A stretch of DNA of 64,000 bases. It comes from Pseudomonas sp. A-1 (GTDB lineage Bacteria; Pseudomonadota; Gammaproteobacteria; Pseudomonadales; Pseudomonadaceae). The position numbers and the translations under genes were made by a program. The DNA is taken from contig NZ_SSTC01000001.1 of the NCBI RefSeq assembly GCF_004801855.1, forward strand, positions 51,251 through 115,250, given 5' to 3'. Numbering within the stretch: position 1 is the stretch's first letter; every line of letters begins with the position of its first letter. Positions 34,060 to 42,564 of this stretch are shown in pieces. The notes beneath the pieces were generated by a model that saw only the letters and a program-made list of their open reading frames with translations, did no database searches and was not told the DNA's origin.

Positions 34060-35507
34060 TGGTAGCTCTGGCGGAACAGCTGGAAGTAGCGGATGCCGCA
34101 GAGCACTGCGGCGAGGGCGAGGAACGCCAGCCAGGCGAGGCCTTCGGGGAACAGCGTCAGGCCGATCGGCAGGGGCAGGGTGCAGGCCAGGGCCCAGAGC
34201 AGTGCGCGGACGGTCGGCCTGAGCAGGCTGCCCGGCGAGATGCCGGCGCTGCCGCAGACCCAGGCCAGCGCCCCGCACCAGCACAGGGCGCTGCCGAGCG
34301 CGAACAGCGCGATGGTCAGCTCCAGGTCGTTCAGCATCGCGCCGGTCGCGATGGCGCCGATGCGGGTGGCCAGCAGCACGGCATGGAACAGCAGCTCGCG
34401 TTTCTGCTGCTCCAGCACGTCGAACAGCGAGCTGAGCGGCGAGGCCACGAAGGTCACGTACAGCCAGGGCGCCATCCACTGGGCGAAGTGGCCGGCGTCG
34501 TGCCAGCGTTCGCCGAACACCAGGGTGAACATCTGCGGCGCGGCGAACAGGATGATCAGCGCCGGCGGCATGGCGATCTGCGCCAGGCGCTCGTGGACGC
34601 TCGCCACCAGCGGCGCCAGCCGGCCTTCGCGGCGGGCCTCGGCGGCGTTGGCGAGGAACACGCCGCCGATGGCGGTGCCGATGACCGCCATCGGCGCCCC
34701 CAGCACGCGCTGCGCCAGGGTATACAGGCCGGCGGCGACCGGGTCGAACAGCGCGGCGAGCATCAGCGGCGGCAGCTGGCTGCCGGCGGTGTTGAACAGC
34801 CCGGTCCAGGTCGAGAACAGCGGAAAGCGCCGGTAGCGCCGGGCGGCGGCGAGGATGCCGGCGGTGGACACCTGGCGCAGCTGCGGGCTGTGCAGGAGGT
34901 GGCGGCCCAGGGCGAGAAAGCCCATGCCGTGCCCGCTGGCGTGGCCGAGCAGCAGGGCGAGGGGGCCCAGCTTGAAGCCCAGCAGTTGCACCGCCAGGGT
35001 GGTGACGACCTGCTTGATGCGCGTGCCGGCGATGTCGGCGAAGCGCTTGTGGCGGACGGCCCAGTAGTGCACGGCCAGGTAGAGGCTGCCGCAGAACACC
35101 CCGACCGGCAGCAGCCAGAGATGGCCGGCCAGGGCCGGCACGCCGAGCCGCGCGGCGATGGCATCCCCGGCGCAGAGCACCAGCACGGCGGTGAGCAGGC
35201 TGGTCAGGCATCCGGCCAGCAGGCTCAGCACGGTGACGTCGGTGGCCGTCTGCTCGTCCTCCGGCAGCGGGATGGCGATCTCGTAGCGCAGGTTGGCCAC
35301 CACCAGGAACACCGCCAGCAGGCCGCCGTACACCGCCAGCAGGCCGAAGTCCTCGGGGCTGAACAGGCGGGTCAGCAGCGGTGCGGCCAGCACCATCAGC
35401 ATCTGCCCGCTGGCGGTGCCGCCGACCAGCACGCTGACGCTGCGGGCGAACGGCTGGCGGGGCAGCAGCCGCCCGGCGCTGACGCTCAGCTGGCGGATCA
35501 TCTTCAT
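34056..35507 (-). CDS. wzx: Wzx-type flippase (locus 2)
   Basis: This 483-residue polytopic inner-membrane protein has about 12 hydrophobic segments. The N-terminus (SVSVLVGGTASGQMLMVLAAPLLTRLFSPEDFGLLAVYGG) is the classical Wzx/RfbX start, with the conserved pattern L-x-R-x-[FY]-x-P-E-[DE]-[FY]-G. It moves the locus-2 lipid-linked repeat unit across the membrane. It is tightly coupled to its neighbours, with an ATGA overlap to wbpE upstream (35504-35507) and to the ATP-grasp gene downstream. It is not close in sequence to the locus-1 flippase. Confidence 0.92.
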   Translation of the reverse strand: MKMIRQLSVSAGRLLPRQPFARSVSVLVGGTASGQMLMVLAAPLLTRLFSPEDFGLLAVYGGLLAVFLVVANLRYEIAIPLPEDEQTATDVTVLSLLAGCLTSLLTAVLVLCAGDAIAARLGVPALAGHLWLLPVGVFCGSLYLAVHYWAVRHKRFADIAGTRIKQVVTTLAVQLLGFKLGPLALLLGHASGHGMGFLALGRHLLHSPQLRQVSTAGILAAARRYRRFPLFSTWTGLFNTAGSQLPPLMLAALFDPVAAGLYTLAQRVLGAPMAVIGTAIGGVFLANAAEARREGRLAPLVASVHERLAQIAMPPALIILFAAPQMFTLVFGERWHDAGHFAQWMAPWLYVTFVASPLSSLFDVLEQQKRELLFHAVLLATRIGAIATGAMLNDLELTIALFALGSALCWCGALAWVCGSAGISPGSLLRPTVRALLWALACTLPLPIGLTLFPEGLAWLAFLALAAVLCGIRYFQLFRQSYQ

Positions 35508-36610
35508 GCGCTCCGCAGGGCGGCGACGATCTGCAGCTGGTCGCCCTCGCCCAGGTAGGGATGCATCGGCAGGCTGAGCACCTGCTCGGCCAGCAGGTCG
35601 CCCACCGGCAGCACGGCGTCCGGATCGGCCACCGCCGGCTGGCGGTTGAGCGGGATCGGATAGTGCACCGCGGTGGGCACGCCGGCCGCTTCCAGGCGCT
35701 GCTGCAGGGCGCTGCGCTCGGCCACGCGGATGGTGTACTGGGCCCAGGCGCTGCGGTTGTGCGGCGCGACGTGCGGCATGGCCAGCAGCGCCGAGCCTTC
35801 GCGGCCGCAGCCGGCCGCGGCGAGCAGGCGGTCGTAGCGCGCGGCCACCTGCTGGCGCAGCTCGATCTCCTCCTCGAGGATGTCCAGCTTGGGCAGCAGG
35901 ATGGCCGCCTGCAGGGTGTCCAGGCGGCTGTTCACGCCGACCCGCACGTGGTGGTAGCGGCGGTCCTGGCCGTGGCGGGCGATCTGGCGCAGCACCCGGG
36001 CCAGTTCGTCGTCGCCGGTGAAGATCGCCCCGCCGTCGCCGTAGCAGCCCAGCGGCTTGCTGGGGAAGAAGCTGGTGCAGGCGATGGTGGTCAGGCTGCA
36101 CGAGCGGCGGCCCTTGTAGCTGGCGCCGAAGCTCTGCGCCGCGTCCTCGATCACCGGCAGGCCGTGGCGGGCGGCGATGGCGTTGATGGCGTCGAGGTCG
36201 GCGCACTGGCCGTACAGCGACACCGGCACCAGGGCGCGGGTGCGCTCGGTGATGGCCGCCTCCAGCAGCGCCGGGTCGAGGGTGCCGGTGTGCGGCTCGA
36301 TGTCGACGTACACCGGCCGCGCGCCGAGCAGGGCGACGGTCTCGGCGGTGGCGACGAAGGTCAGGGCGGGGGTGATCACCTCGTCGCCCGGGCCGACGCC
36401 CAGCGCCATCAGGGCGATCTGCAGGGCGTCGGTGCCGTTGGCGCAGGTGATGCAGTGGCGGGCGCCGGAGAAGGCGCTCAGGCGCTCCTCCAGTTCGGCC
36501 ACTTCCGGGCCGAGGATGTACTGGCCGTGGTCGAGGACGCGGCGGATGCCGGCCTCGATGCGCTCGCGGATGCGCTGCTGCTGGGCTTGCAGGTCGATGA
36601 ACTCGATCAT
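35504..36610 (-). CDS. wbpE: UDP-2-acetamido-2-deoxy-3-oxo-glucuronate aminotransferase WbpE
   Basis: This PLP-dependent aminotransferase of the DegT/DnrJ/EryC1 family has 368 residues. It transfers an amino group from glutamate to C3 of the 3-keto sugar made by WbpB, giving UDP-GlcNAc3NA. The PLP lysine is Lys185 in FFPSKPLGCYGDGG. The blocks CANGTDALQIALMALGVGPG, PVSLYGQCADLDAINAI, EDAAQSFGASYKG and RHGQDRRYHHVRVGVNSRLD match my memory of Pseudomonas WbpE closely. It overlaps wzx by four bases. Its partners wbpB and wbpD lie 11 kb upstream in the same operon, so the pathway is split within locus 2. Confidence 0.95.
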   Translation of the reverse strand: MIEFIDLQAQQQRIRERIEAGIRRVLDHGQYILGPEVAELEERLSAFSGARHCITCANGTDALQIALMALGVGPGDEVITPALTFVATAETVALLGARPVYVDIEPHTGTLDPALLEAAITERTRALVPVSLYGQCADLDAINAIAARHGLPVIEDAAQSFGASYKGRRSCSLTTIACTSFFPSKPLGCYGDGGAIFTGDDELARVLRQIARHGQDRRYHHVRVGVNSRLDTLQAAILLPKLDILEEEIELRQQVAARYDRLLAAAGCGREGSALLAMPHVAPHNRSAWAQYTIRVAERSALQQRLEAAGVPTAVHYPIPLNRQPAVADPDAVLPVGDLLAEQVLSLPMHPYLGEGDQLQIVAALRSA

Positions 36611-36657
36611 TTCCGTGCCCTCTGACGGGGGGATGGGGCCGCTCCGGGCGGAGCGTT

Positions 36658-37833
36658 TCAGTAGGCGGCCTCGTCCATCACCTCGCCCAGCACGGCGCAG
36701 GTCTTGTCGATCTCGGCGTCGGTGAGGGTCGGATGGACGAGGAACATCAGGCTGGTCTCGCCCAGTTCGCGGGCCACCGGCAGGCGCTCGGCCGGGCGCC
36801 AGCGGGTGTCGTCGAAGGCCTTTTCCAGGTAGACCTCCGAGCAGGAGCCGTAGAAGCAGGGCACGCCGCGGGCGTCGATCGCGGCGAGGATGCGGTCGCG
36901 GTCCCAGCCGGCGGCGAGCTGGCCGGGCTCGACGAACAGGTAGCACTTGTAGGCGGCATGCACGAGCTCGTCGGGCAGGCGCGGCACGCGCAGGCCGCGC
37001 AGCTGGCGGGCGCAGTCCCAGATGCGCTCGGCGTTGGCCAGGCGGCGGGCGTGCCAGGCATCGAGGCGGCGCAGCTGGATGCGGCCGATCACCGCCTGCA
37101 CCTCCATCATTCGCCAGTTGGTGCCGAAGCGTTCGTGCAGCCAGCGGAAGCCCGGCCCGGTGTGCGGGCGGTGCACCGCCTCCCAGCTCTTGCCGTGGTC
37201 CTTGAGCGACCACATGGTCGACCACAGCTCGCGGCTGTTGGTGGTGACCATGCCGCCCTCGCCGCCGGTGGTGATGATCTTGTCCTGGCAGAACGACCAG
37301 GCGCCGACGTGGCCGATGGTGCCGACCGAGCGCCCCTTGTACTGGGCGCCGTGGGCCTGGGCGCAGTCCTCGATCACCTTGAGGTCGTGCTCGGCCGCCA
37401 GCGCCATGATCGGGTCCATGTCGCACGGCCAGCCGGCCAGGTGCACGCAGATCACCGCCCGGGTGCGCGGCGTCAGCACGGCGCGGATGGTCGCGGCGGT
37501 GATGTTCTGCGAGTCGCGGTCCACCTCGGCGAACACCGGCACCGCGCCAGCGTTGACGATGCTGGATACCGAGGCGAGGAAGGTGCGCGGCGTCACCACC
37601 ACCTCGTCGCCCGGGCCGATGCCCAGGCCCTTGAGGGCGACGTCCAGCGCCACGGTGCCGTTCTCCAGGGCGATGGCGTACTCGGCGCCGGACCACTCGG
37701 CGAATTCCTTCTCGAACAGGTGGCATTCCTCGCCCGTCCAGTAGTTGACCCGGTTGGACAGGATGACGTCGCGCACCGCGTTGGCCTCTTCCTCCGTGAA
37801 GCACGGCCATGGCGAGAAGCTGGTGTTCAGCAT
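36658..37833 (-). CDS. DegT/DnrJ/EryC1-family sugar aminotransferase (second copy)
   Basis: This 391-residue PLP-dependent aminotransferase starts at ATG 37833, which is preceded by GGAGG. The PLP lysine is Lys185 in SFCQDKIITTGGEGG. ALENGTVALDVALKGLGIGPGDEV, HLAGWPCDMDPI and EDCAQAHGAQYKG are other family blocks. The TTGGEGG ending of the lysine loop differs from the GDGG of WbpE, so the two are not redundant. It could aminate C4 of the WbpM product (perosamine- or QuiNAc4N-type chemistry), but C3 or other positions are equally possible. It lies 47 bases before wbpE. Confidence 0.88.
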   Translation of the reverse strand: MLNTSFSPWPCFTEEEANAVRDVILSNRVNYWTGEECHLFEKEFAEWSGAEYAIALENGTVALDVALKGLGIGPGDEVVVTPRTFLASVSSIVNAGAVPVFAEVDRDSQNITAATIRAVLTPRTRAVICVHLAGWPCDMDPIMALAAEHDLKVIEDCAQAHGAQYKGRSVGTIGHVGAWSFCQDKIITTGGEGGMVTTNSRELWSTMWSLKDHGKSWEAVHRPHTGPGFRWLHERFGTNWRMMEVQAVIGRIQLRRLDAWHARRLANAERIWDCARQLRGLRVPRLPDELVHAAYKCYLFVEPGQLAAGWDRDRILAAIDARGVPCFYGSCSEVYLEKAFDDTRWRPAERLPVARELGETSLMFLVHPTLTDAEIDKTCAVLGEVMDEAAY

Positions 37834-37853
37834 GGTGAACCCCTCCGTGACGG

Positions 37854-38861
37854 TCAGGCTGGCAGAGCCCGGTAGCATGGAAAGTAGTGGGTCTGGTTCG
37901 GCACCCTGGCCGACAGTCGCTGGTATTCCTCGGGATCGAGGATCTTGCGGATCAGGCAGAAGTCGCGGGTCTGGCGCGAGAAGCCGGCCTTGAAGTTGAA
38001 CAGCGAGTCTTCCCGGCAGCCCAGTCCGCCGCCCAGGCAGAAGTGGCGGCGACCCTCCCGCGCGGCGTCGCGGCGCACGCTATCGAACATCAGCTTGGTG
38101 GGCGCCAGCGCGGCGAAGGCCGGCGCGGTACCGCCCAGGTGGTACTGCACGAAGTCGCCGCAGAAGATGAACAGGCCGCTGCAGATCGCCTGGCCGTCGA
38201 GCCGGCAGGTATACAGGCGGGCGTCGAAGCTCGGCGCCGCCAGCAGTTCGCGGTAGTAGCGCGGCGGGAAGAAGTAGTAGGGCTCGGCCTGCAGGTTGCG
38301 CATGGTCGCCTCGTAGTTGGCGACGAATTCGGCCAGCGCCTCGCCCGGCGCCTCGGCGTGGCAGGCGACGCCCAGGCGGGCGAGCTTGCGCAGGTCGCGA
38401 CGGTGGTTGTCGCGGTAGTCGCCGAGTTGCTCCTGCTCCGGCCGGTCGAGGTCGATGAGCACCACCGGCCCCGAGCGCTGCAGCGTCTCGCCCGGCAGAG
38501 CCGGGGTGAGCAGCGGGTGGCAGCGCGAGAACAGGCTGACGTAGCCGCGCCGGGCCAGGTGGGCGAGCAGTTGCTCCCAGAGCCGGGCGAGCGCGTCGGC
38601 CGTCAGCTCGCCCCAGGCCAGCGGCGAGGGGTAGCCGTATACCGAGGTCAGGTCGCGGCGCGTGGAGCCGGCGACCGCCCGCTCCAGCAGCGGCAGCAGC
38701 AGGCCGCCGCGCGACGTGCGCACGGCGAACAGCAGCGGCTCGCCCTCGCCGCTGCCTTGGGCGATGCGGTGGTACTCCCAGGTGTGGTAGCAGTCGTGGC
38801 GCGGCGCCTGCGTGAGGGCGGTTGCCCAGTCGGCCGGGGTGCGGATCTCGTCGATATCCAT
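37854..38861 (-). CDS. FemAB-like / GNAT protein (peptidyl-bridge-type fold)
   Basis: This 335-residue protein has a tandem GNAT arrangement like FemX/BioF2 proteins: CYHTWEYHRIAQ near the N-terminus, SVYGYPSPLAWGE, YRDNHRRDLRKLARLGV (basic helix common to FemAB-like proteins) and LGGGLGCREDSLFNFKAGFSRQ near the C-terminus. It has no signal peptide. It differs in sequence from the two paralogues at 28047 and 46500, so locus 2 has three such proteins in two subfamilies. A transferase of amino acid or acyl groups onto an amino sugar is likely by family. The start codon is ATG 38861, 23 bases after the sugar transferase. Confidence 0.8.
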   Translation of the reverse strand: MDIDEIRTPADWATALTQAPRHDCYHTWEYHRIAQGSGEGEPLLFAVRTSRGGLLLPLLERAVAGSTRRDLTSVYGYPSPLAWGELTADALARLWEQLLAHLARRGYVSLFSRCHPLLTPALPGETLQRSGPVVLIDLDRPEQEQLGDYRDNHRRDLRKLARLGVACHAEAPGEALAEFVANYEATMRNLQAEPYYFFPPRYYRELLAAPSFDARLYTCRLDGQAICSGLFIFCGDFVQYHLGGTAPAFAALAPTKLMFDSVRRDAAREGRRHFCLGGGLGCREDSLFNFKAGFSRQTRDFCLIRKILDPEEYQRLSARVPNQTHYFPCYRALPA

Positions 38862-38883
38862 GGCGATGCCCTCCGGGGGGGAG

Positions 38884-39477
38884 CTACTTGCTGCCGGTGA
38901 ACTTGGGCATGGTCGCCTCGCCGGCGGCGCTGATGCCCTCGCGGGCCAGCACCTTGGCGAGGGTCAGGGCGAGGATCTTCAGGTCGAGGGCGAACGACTG
39001 GTGGTCGACGTACCACAGGTCGAGGCGGAACTTCTCCTCCCAGCTCAGGGCGTTGCGGCCGTTGACCTGGGCCCAGCCGGTGACCCCGGGACGCACCGCG
39101 TGGCGGCGGAACTGCTCGGCGTCGTACAGCGGCAGGTACTCCATCAGCAGCGGGCGCGGGCCGACCAGGCTCATGTCGCCCCTGAGCACGTTCCACAGCT
39201 CGGGTAGCTCGTCGAGGCTGCTGGCGCGCAGCCAGCGGCCGAAGGGGGTCAGTCGCTCGTGGTCGGGCAGCGGCTCGCCGTGCGCGTCGACGGCGTCGCG
39301 CATGGTGCGGAACTTGACGATCTCGAAGGGCATGCCGTTGCGCCCCGGGCGCAGCTGGCGGAACAGCACCGGCGCGCCGAGGCGGCGGCGTACCTGCCAG
39401 GCGATCAGCGCCAGCAGCGGGGCGAGCAGCAGCAGGGCGGTGGCGGAAACCAGGAGGTCGAACAGGCGCTTGCTCAT
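38884..39477 (-). CDS. Short initiating sugar-1-phosphate transferase (PglC type)
   Basis: This 197-residue monotopic phosphoglycosyl transferase starts the locus-2 repeat unit on undecaprenyl phosphate. An N-terminal re-entrant hydrophobic helix (LFDLLVSATALLLLAPLLALIAW) is followed by the catalytic core KFRTMRD, the conserved SSLDELPELWNVLRGDMSLVGPRPLL (Asp-Glu dyad in LDELP) and RPGVTGWAQVNGRN. It lacks the multi-pass N-terminal region of the locus-1 enzyme, so it probably uses a modified sugar such as a GlcNAc derivative rather than glucose. It overlaps the GT4 gene by ATGA. Confidence 0.93.
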   Translation of the reverse strand: MSKRLFDLLVSATALLLLAPLLALIAWQVRRRLGAPVLFRQLRPGRNGMPFEIVKFRTMRDAVDAHGEPLPDHERLTPFGRWLRASSLDELPELWNVLRGDMSLVGPRPLLMEYLPLYDAEQFRRHAVRPGVTGWAQVNGRNALSWEEKFRLDLWYVDHQSFALDLKILALTLAKVLAREGISAAGEATMPKFTGSK

Positions 39478-40598
39478 ATCCCCATCTCCTGCAGCATCAC
39501 CGCGTTGACGCGGTGCACGTCGTACTTGTCCTCGGCCACCTGGCGCGCGCGCGCGCCCATGCGCCGGGCCAGCCCCGGCTCCTCGATCAAGCGCAGCATG
39601 GCGGCTTCGAGGGCGTCGACGTCGCGCACCGGCACCAGGAAGCCGTTGTCGCCGTCGACCACCGTCTCGCGGCAGCCGGGGGCGTCGCTGGTGACGATGG
39701 CGCGGCCCATGGCCATGGCCTCCAGCACCGTGCGCGGCGTGCCCTCGTGGTAGGAGGGCAGCACGTAGACGCTGCAGGCGGCGATGGCCGGGCGCACGTC
39801 GCTCTGGCGGCCGAGGTAGGCGAGGGTGCCGTCGGCCACCCAGGCGTCCAGCTCGCGCTGCTCGATGGCGTCCGGGTTGTCGTCGATCCAGCCGACCAGG
39901 CTGCACACCACCTGCGGATGGCGCGCGCGCACCCGGCGCGCCGCGGCGGCGTATTCGCGCACGCCCTTGTCGCCGAGCAGGCGGGCGATCAGCAGGAAGT
40001 GCGGGGTCGCCGGCAGCGGCGCGACCCGGTACTCGCTGACGTCCACCCCGGAGCCGTTGACCACGCAGGAGGGGGTGGCCGGCGGCAGGATGCCGAGGTT
40101 GCGGAACAGCGCCTGGTCGTCGGGGTTCTGCAGGAACACCTTGTGCGTGCAGCGCAGCGCCAGGGCATACAGCGGCTGCACCAGCGAGCGCAGCGCCAGG
40201 TGCCGTTCGCCCTCGGCGGCGTTCTGCTGGAACACGTAGCCGAGGCCGGTGACCAGCGCGTAGCGCCGCGGCACATGGGCCAGCAGCGCCGCCAGCGAGC
40301 CGTAGATCACCGGCTTGATGGTGTAGCCCAGCACGAAGCTCGGCTGGATGCGCAGCATCAGCTGCCACAGGTAGAGCAGGGTGGCGGCGTCGGCCAGCGG
40401 GTTGGTGCCGGTGCGCTTGAGCGGGATGTCGTGCACGCGGATGCCGCGCGCCTCCAAGGCTCGGCGCACCGGGCTGTCCGGCGGCAGGTCCGGCGCGGCC
40501 ACGTGCACGGTCAGGCCGCGCCCGAGCAGCGCCTCGAGCAGCGGGCCGCGGAAGCCGAGGATCGAATCGGCGAAGCTAGCGATGAGCAGAAAGTTCAT
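39474..40598 (-). CDS. Family 4 glycosyltransferase, PglA/CapM-like
   Basis: This 374-residue GT-B enzyme has the N-terminus FLLIASFADSILGFRGPLLEALL, the acceptor segment PSFVLGYTIKPVIYGSLAA, and the C-terminal signature LPSYHEGTPRTVLEAMAMGRAIVTSDAPGCRETV. The GTPRTVLEAMAMG form, and its position next to a PglC-type transferase, is typical of the enzyme that adds the second sugar. It shares a four-base overlap with that transferase and a 23-base overlap with asnB upstream. Donor not determinable. Confidence 0.9.
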   Translation of the reverse strand: MNFLLIASFADSILGFRGPLLEALLGRGLTVHVAAPDLPPDSPVRRALEARGIRVHDIPLKRTGTNPLADAATLLYLWQLMLRIQPSFVLGYTIKPVIYGSLAALLAHVPRRYALVTGLGYVFQQNAAEGERHLALRSLVQPLYALALRCTHKVFLQNPDDQALFRNLGILPPATPSCVVNGSGVDVSEYRVAPLPATPHFLLIARLLGDKGVREYAAAARRVRARHPQVVCSLVGWIDDNPDAIEQRELDAWVADGTLAYLGRQSDVRPAIAACSVYVLPSYHEGTPRTVLEAMAMGRAIVTSDAPGCRETVVDGDNGFLVPVRDVDALEAAMLRLIEEPGLARRMGARARQVAEDKYDVHRVNAVMLQEMGI

Positions 40599-42564
40599 GG
40601 CGCCGGGTCTCCGTGAGCCAGGCCTGGAACATCAGCACGTCCCAGAGCTGGTGCTGCCAGTTGTGGCGTCCGCTCTGATGCTCGTTCCATAGCCGGCGGA
40701 TCGGTTCGGGATGGAAATAGCCGTCCTGACGCAGGCGGCCCTCGTCGAGCAGGTCCTCGGCCCAGTCGCGCAGCGGGCCGCGCAGCCAGCGGTCCAGCGG
40801 GATGCCGAAGCCCTGCTTGGGGCGCTCGATCAGCTCGCGTGGCACGTGGCGGTAGAGCACCTGGCGCAGCAGCCACTTGCCCTGGCCCTGGCGGATCTTC
40901 AGGTCCAGCGGCATGCGCCAGGCCAGCTCGACCACGCGGTGGTCGAGCAGCGGCACGCGGGTCTCCAGGCTGGTGGCCATGGCGGCGCGGTCGACCTTGA
41001 CCAGGATGTCGTCGGCCATGTAGGTCTGCGCGTCCATGGCCATCATCCAGTGCTCGAAGCTGTCGCTGTGCGGCCAGGCGTTCGGGTTGGTCAGCCGGGT
41101 CTGCGGTTCGCGGGCGCCGATGACCAGGCTGGCCGGATCCTTCCAGTGGCTGGTCAGCTGGCGGAAGAACGCCTGGCTGTCGGACAGCTCGAGCACGTCG
41201 GCCAGCTTCTGCGCCTTGTCGCCGGGGATGGCCAGGTGCAGGCGCCGCGGCAGCAGCGGCCTGGCCATCTCGAACAGGCGGTCCCAGGTGGCCGGCGGCA
41301 GTGCACGCAGCAGGCCGGCGGCGGCCTGGCGGGCGAAGCCCGGCAGGTGCTGCATCTGGCTCCACACCTTGCGTGCGCTCAGGTAGCGGTTGTAGCCGCC
41401 GAACAGTTCGTCGCCGCCGTCGCCGCTGAGCGCCACCGTCACGTGCTGGCGCGCCAGCTGGCTGACCAGGAAGGTGGGGATCTGCGAGCTGTCGCTGAAC
41501 GGCTCGCAGTACATGCTCGGCAGGCGCGGGATCACCGCCAGGGCGTCCGCGGGGCTGGCGTACAGCTCGGTGTGCTCGGTGCCCAGGTGGCGGGCCACCG
41601 CCCTGGCATGCACCGCCTCGTCGTAGCCGCCCTCGTCGAAGCCGATGGTGAAGGTGCGCACCGGCTGGCTGCTCTGCGCCTGCATCAGCGCGGCGACCGT
41701 GCTGCTGTCCACGCCGCCGCTGAGAAAGGCGCCGAGCGGCACGTCGGCAAGCATCTGCGCGCCGATGCTGCGCGACAGCTGCGCGTGCAGCAGCTCGACC
41801 GCTTCCTCGGCGCTGCCGGCGAACGGCTCGGCCAGGCCGCGCTCCACCGCCTCGTTGAGGCGCCAGTAGGCGCTGGGTTCGGCGGTGCGGGCGGCGGTGG
41901 CATCGTGCAGCGGCAGGGTCACGAAGTGCCCGGGCGGCAGCTTGGATATGCCCTGGTAGATGCTGTAGGGCGCCGGGATGCAGTTGTGGCGCAGCAGCAG
42001 GGTCAGCGCGCCGCGGTCCACCCCGGCGCGGAACGCCGGGTGCGCCCTGAGCGCCTTGAGTTCGGAGCCGAACAGCAGGGTGTTTCCTTGCCAGCCGTAG
42101 TACAGCGGCTTCTCGCCCAGGCGGTCGCGGGCCAGGGTGAGCTGGCGCGCCTGGCGGTCCCACAGGGCGATGGCGAACATGCCGATGCAGGCCTTGAGGG
42201 TGCGCTCGACGCCCCAGGCGGCGAAGCCGGCGAGCAGCGTCTCGGTGTCGGAGTGGCTGCGCCACGCCGGCGCGCGGTCTGCGGCCTCGAGCTGGCCGCG
42301 CAGCTCCAGGTGGTTGTAGATCTCGCCGTTGAAGGCGATCACGTAGCGCTCGCAGGCCGACTGCATCGGCTGGTGGCCGGCCGGCGACAGGTCGAGGATC
42401 GCCAGGCGGCGATGGCCGAGGGCCAGGTTGTGCGCCTGGTCCAGCCATACCCCGCCATCGTCCGGTCCGCGGCTGCGCAGGGTATTGGCCATGCGCCAGG
42501 CGATGCCCGGCGAGGCGCTGGTGTCGCTGACGCCCACCGACCAGAAACCGGCTAGACCGCACAT
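40576..42564 (-). CDS. AsnB-type amidotransferase (locus 2)
   Basis: This 662-residue glutamine-dependent synthase has the class II amidotransferase nucleophile Cys2 in MCGLAGFWSVG, then FNGEIYNHLEL and SDTETLLAGF. The synthase domain has AFLSGGVDSSTVAALM (ATP pyrophosphatase loop) and ALSGDGGDELFGGYNRY. It is a different subfamily from the locus-1 copy: GDGGDELFGGYNRY here against GQGTDEPWGGYYRY there. Given the WbpO/WbpP genes in this locus, amidation of GalNAcA or GlcNAcA is the likely role, as proposed for WbpS. It overlaps the polymerase by 13 bases. Confidence 0.88.
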   Translation of the reverse strand: MCGLAGFWSVGVSDTSASPGIAWRMANTLRSRGPDDGGVWLDQAHNLALGHRRLAILDLSPAGHQPMQSACERYVIAFNGEIYNHLELRGQLEAADRAPAWRSHSDTETLLAGFAAWGVERTLKACIGMFAIALWDRQARQLTLARDRLGEKPLYYGWQGNTLLFGSELKALRAHPAFRAGVDRGALTLLLRHNCIPAPYSIYQGISKLPPGHFVTLPLHDATAARTAEPSAYWRLNEAVERGLAEPFAGSAEEAVELLHAQLSRSIGAQMLADVPLGAFLSGGVDSSTVAALMQAQSSQPVRTFTIGFDEGGYDEAVHARAVARHLGTEHTELYASPADALAVIPRLPSMYCEPFSDSSQIPTFLVSQLARQHVTVALSGDGGDELFGGYNRYLSARKVWSQMQHLPGFARQAAAGLLRALPPATWDRLFEMARPLLPRRLHLAIPGDKAQKLADVLELSDSQAFFRQLTSHWKDPASLVIGAREPQTRLTNPNAWPHSDSFEHWMMAMDAQTYMADDILVKVDRAAMATSLETRVPLLDHRVVELAWRMPLDLKIRQGQGKWLLRQVLYRHVPRELIERPKQGFGIPLDRWLRGPLRDWAEDLLDEGRLRQDGYFHPEPIRRLWNEHQSGRHNWQHQLWDVLMFQAWLTETRRHELSAHR

